Assembly (NCBI GenBank): GCA_020697475.1
Contig: JAJFMO010000329.1
Coordinates: forward strand, 1-5,074
Source of the DNA: Paenibacillaceae bacterium
Lineage (GTDB): Bacteria > Bacillota > Bacilli > Paenibacillales > NBRC-103111
Length of the DNA: 5,074 bases
Reading direction: 5' to 3'
The position numbers and the translations under genes were made by a program. Of this stretch, positions 4,623 through 5,074 are shown piece after piece. The first letter of the stretch is position 1. Each line of letters opens with the position of its first letter. A model generated the notes under the pieces. The model made no database searches. It saw only the letters and a program-made list of their open reading frames with translations, and was not told the DNA's origin.

Positions 4623-5074
4623 CTATTTCACTTCCCCGGTCGTCACGACGATATCGTCGATATAGCCGCTGAACGGGTGTGCGCCCGGTGAAGGATTGTC
4701 GTAGGCGATCCTTATTATGCGGATCGTCTGACCGGCGAACGATGCGCCGATCTTCGCGATCACATGCGTCCATTCGCCAACCTGACCGCGAGGAACGGTT
4801 GGGCTCATCGGATTGCCATTCGCATCGACGACCGAGGAGCTACGCAAGGTTGCCCCGTTCTCCATCACTAGGTCGACAATCGTATGCCGGCCCGATTCAT
4901 CCGCAGGTTTGAACCAGTAAGCTAACTTGGTTTGCGGGGCAACAGGGATGTCGACGTCGAACGCCTTGAAATTCACGAAGGCATCGCCTTCCCGAACCTC
5001 CTTCATCCCCTGCGCCATCCCCGAAAACTTTAGCGAGCCCTTCCCGCGGTGCGCGTTCCCATCGGCAACCGCAT
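4623..5074 (-). CDS. C-terminal part of a probable secreted carbohydrate-binding/glycoside-hydrolase protein (5' end cut by window edge)
   Basis: The frame ends at TAG (4625-4623) and stays open upstream through base 5072, so 149 C-terminal residues are visible and the start lies outside the window. The first visible residues, VADGNAHRGKGSLKFSG, read as a continuing beta-sandwich domain. The in-frame ATG at 5018 is therefore internal, and it has no spaced ribosome site. Later segments are KLAYWFKPADESGR, a VD-x-NG motif (about residues 80-85), WTHVIAKIGASFAGQTI, AYDNPSPG and near the end FSGYIDDIVV. Alternating hydrophobic residues, many Gly/Asp turns and the terminal G-YIDDI strand are typical of jelly-roll carbohydrate-binding modules, and similar segments close large secreted glycoside hydrolases in Paenibacillus-like bacteria, as I recall the family. 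A carbohydrate-binding role outside the cell is inferred; no catalytic domain can be seen. Alternatives are a surface adhesin or a lyase accessory domain. The protein ends in TTGEVK with no anchor motif. Confidence 0.65.
   Translation of the reverse strand, partial: AVADGNAHRGKGSLKFSGMAQGMKEVREGDAFVNFKAFDVDIPVAPQTKLAYWFKPADESGRHTIVDLVMENGATLRSSSVVDANGNPMSPTVPRGQVGEWTHVIAKIGASFAGQTIRIIRIAYDNPSPGAHPFSGYIDDIVVTTGEVK

Noticed and set aside
4623..5018. Complete small protein starting at ATG 5018
   Set aside because: The frame stays open upstream to the edge with sequence that continues the same beta-sandwich pattern (DGNAHRGKGSLKFSG), and this ATG lacks a properly spaced ribosome site.

Overview
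The window looks like chromosomal DNA from a spore-former of the Paenibacillaceae type (Paenibacillus, Cohnella or a relative). This is inferred from purine-rich Shine-Dalgarno sites before every complete gene, a lipoprotein sugar-binding protein divergent from an AraC-family regulator, moderate GC content, and part of a large secreted carbohydrate-active protein. No marker gene fixes the genus.

Layout. Bases 1-2035 hold a minus-strand operon. Its first gene encodes a solute-binding lipoprotein of a carbohydrate ABC importer (692-2035). Sixteen bases downstream begins a sugar-phosphate isomerase/epimerase-like TIM-barrel gene (675 to 1) that runs off the left edge. A 141-base divergent control region (2036-2176) separates this operon from a plus-strand AraC-family regulator (2177-2989). 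The 3' end of the regulator gene runs into a pyrimidine-rich degenerate tandem repeat (2964-3139). A leader of about 100 bases follows, then a phytanoyl-CoA dioxygenase (PhyH)-family gene (3240-4121) with a clear intrinsic terminator (4140-4183). A 501-base gap between convergent genes (4122-4622) holds about 230 bases with nothing recognisable, then three tandem palindromes about 50 bases apart, one with compensated base changes in its stem. The right edge carries the C-terminal part of a minus-strand gene for a probable secreted carbohydrate-binding or glycoside-hydrolase protein (4623-5074 and beyond).

How the genes may work together. The AraC-type protein has a cupin-like N-terminal half and a standard double helix-turn-helix C-terminal half, and it is the obvious candidate to control the divergent importer/isomerase operon in response to a sugar. 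The binding protein would deliver the sugar to a membrane permease not present here, and the isomerase would act on it or a derivative. The PhyH-family oxygenase may be independent: a repeat and its own leader separate it from the regulator.

I found no convincing new multi-gene system. The best items for a second look are the two non-coding repeat structures: the pyrimidine-rich array that supplies the end of the regulator's reading frame, and the three palindromes with stem covariation.
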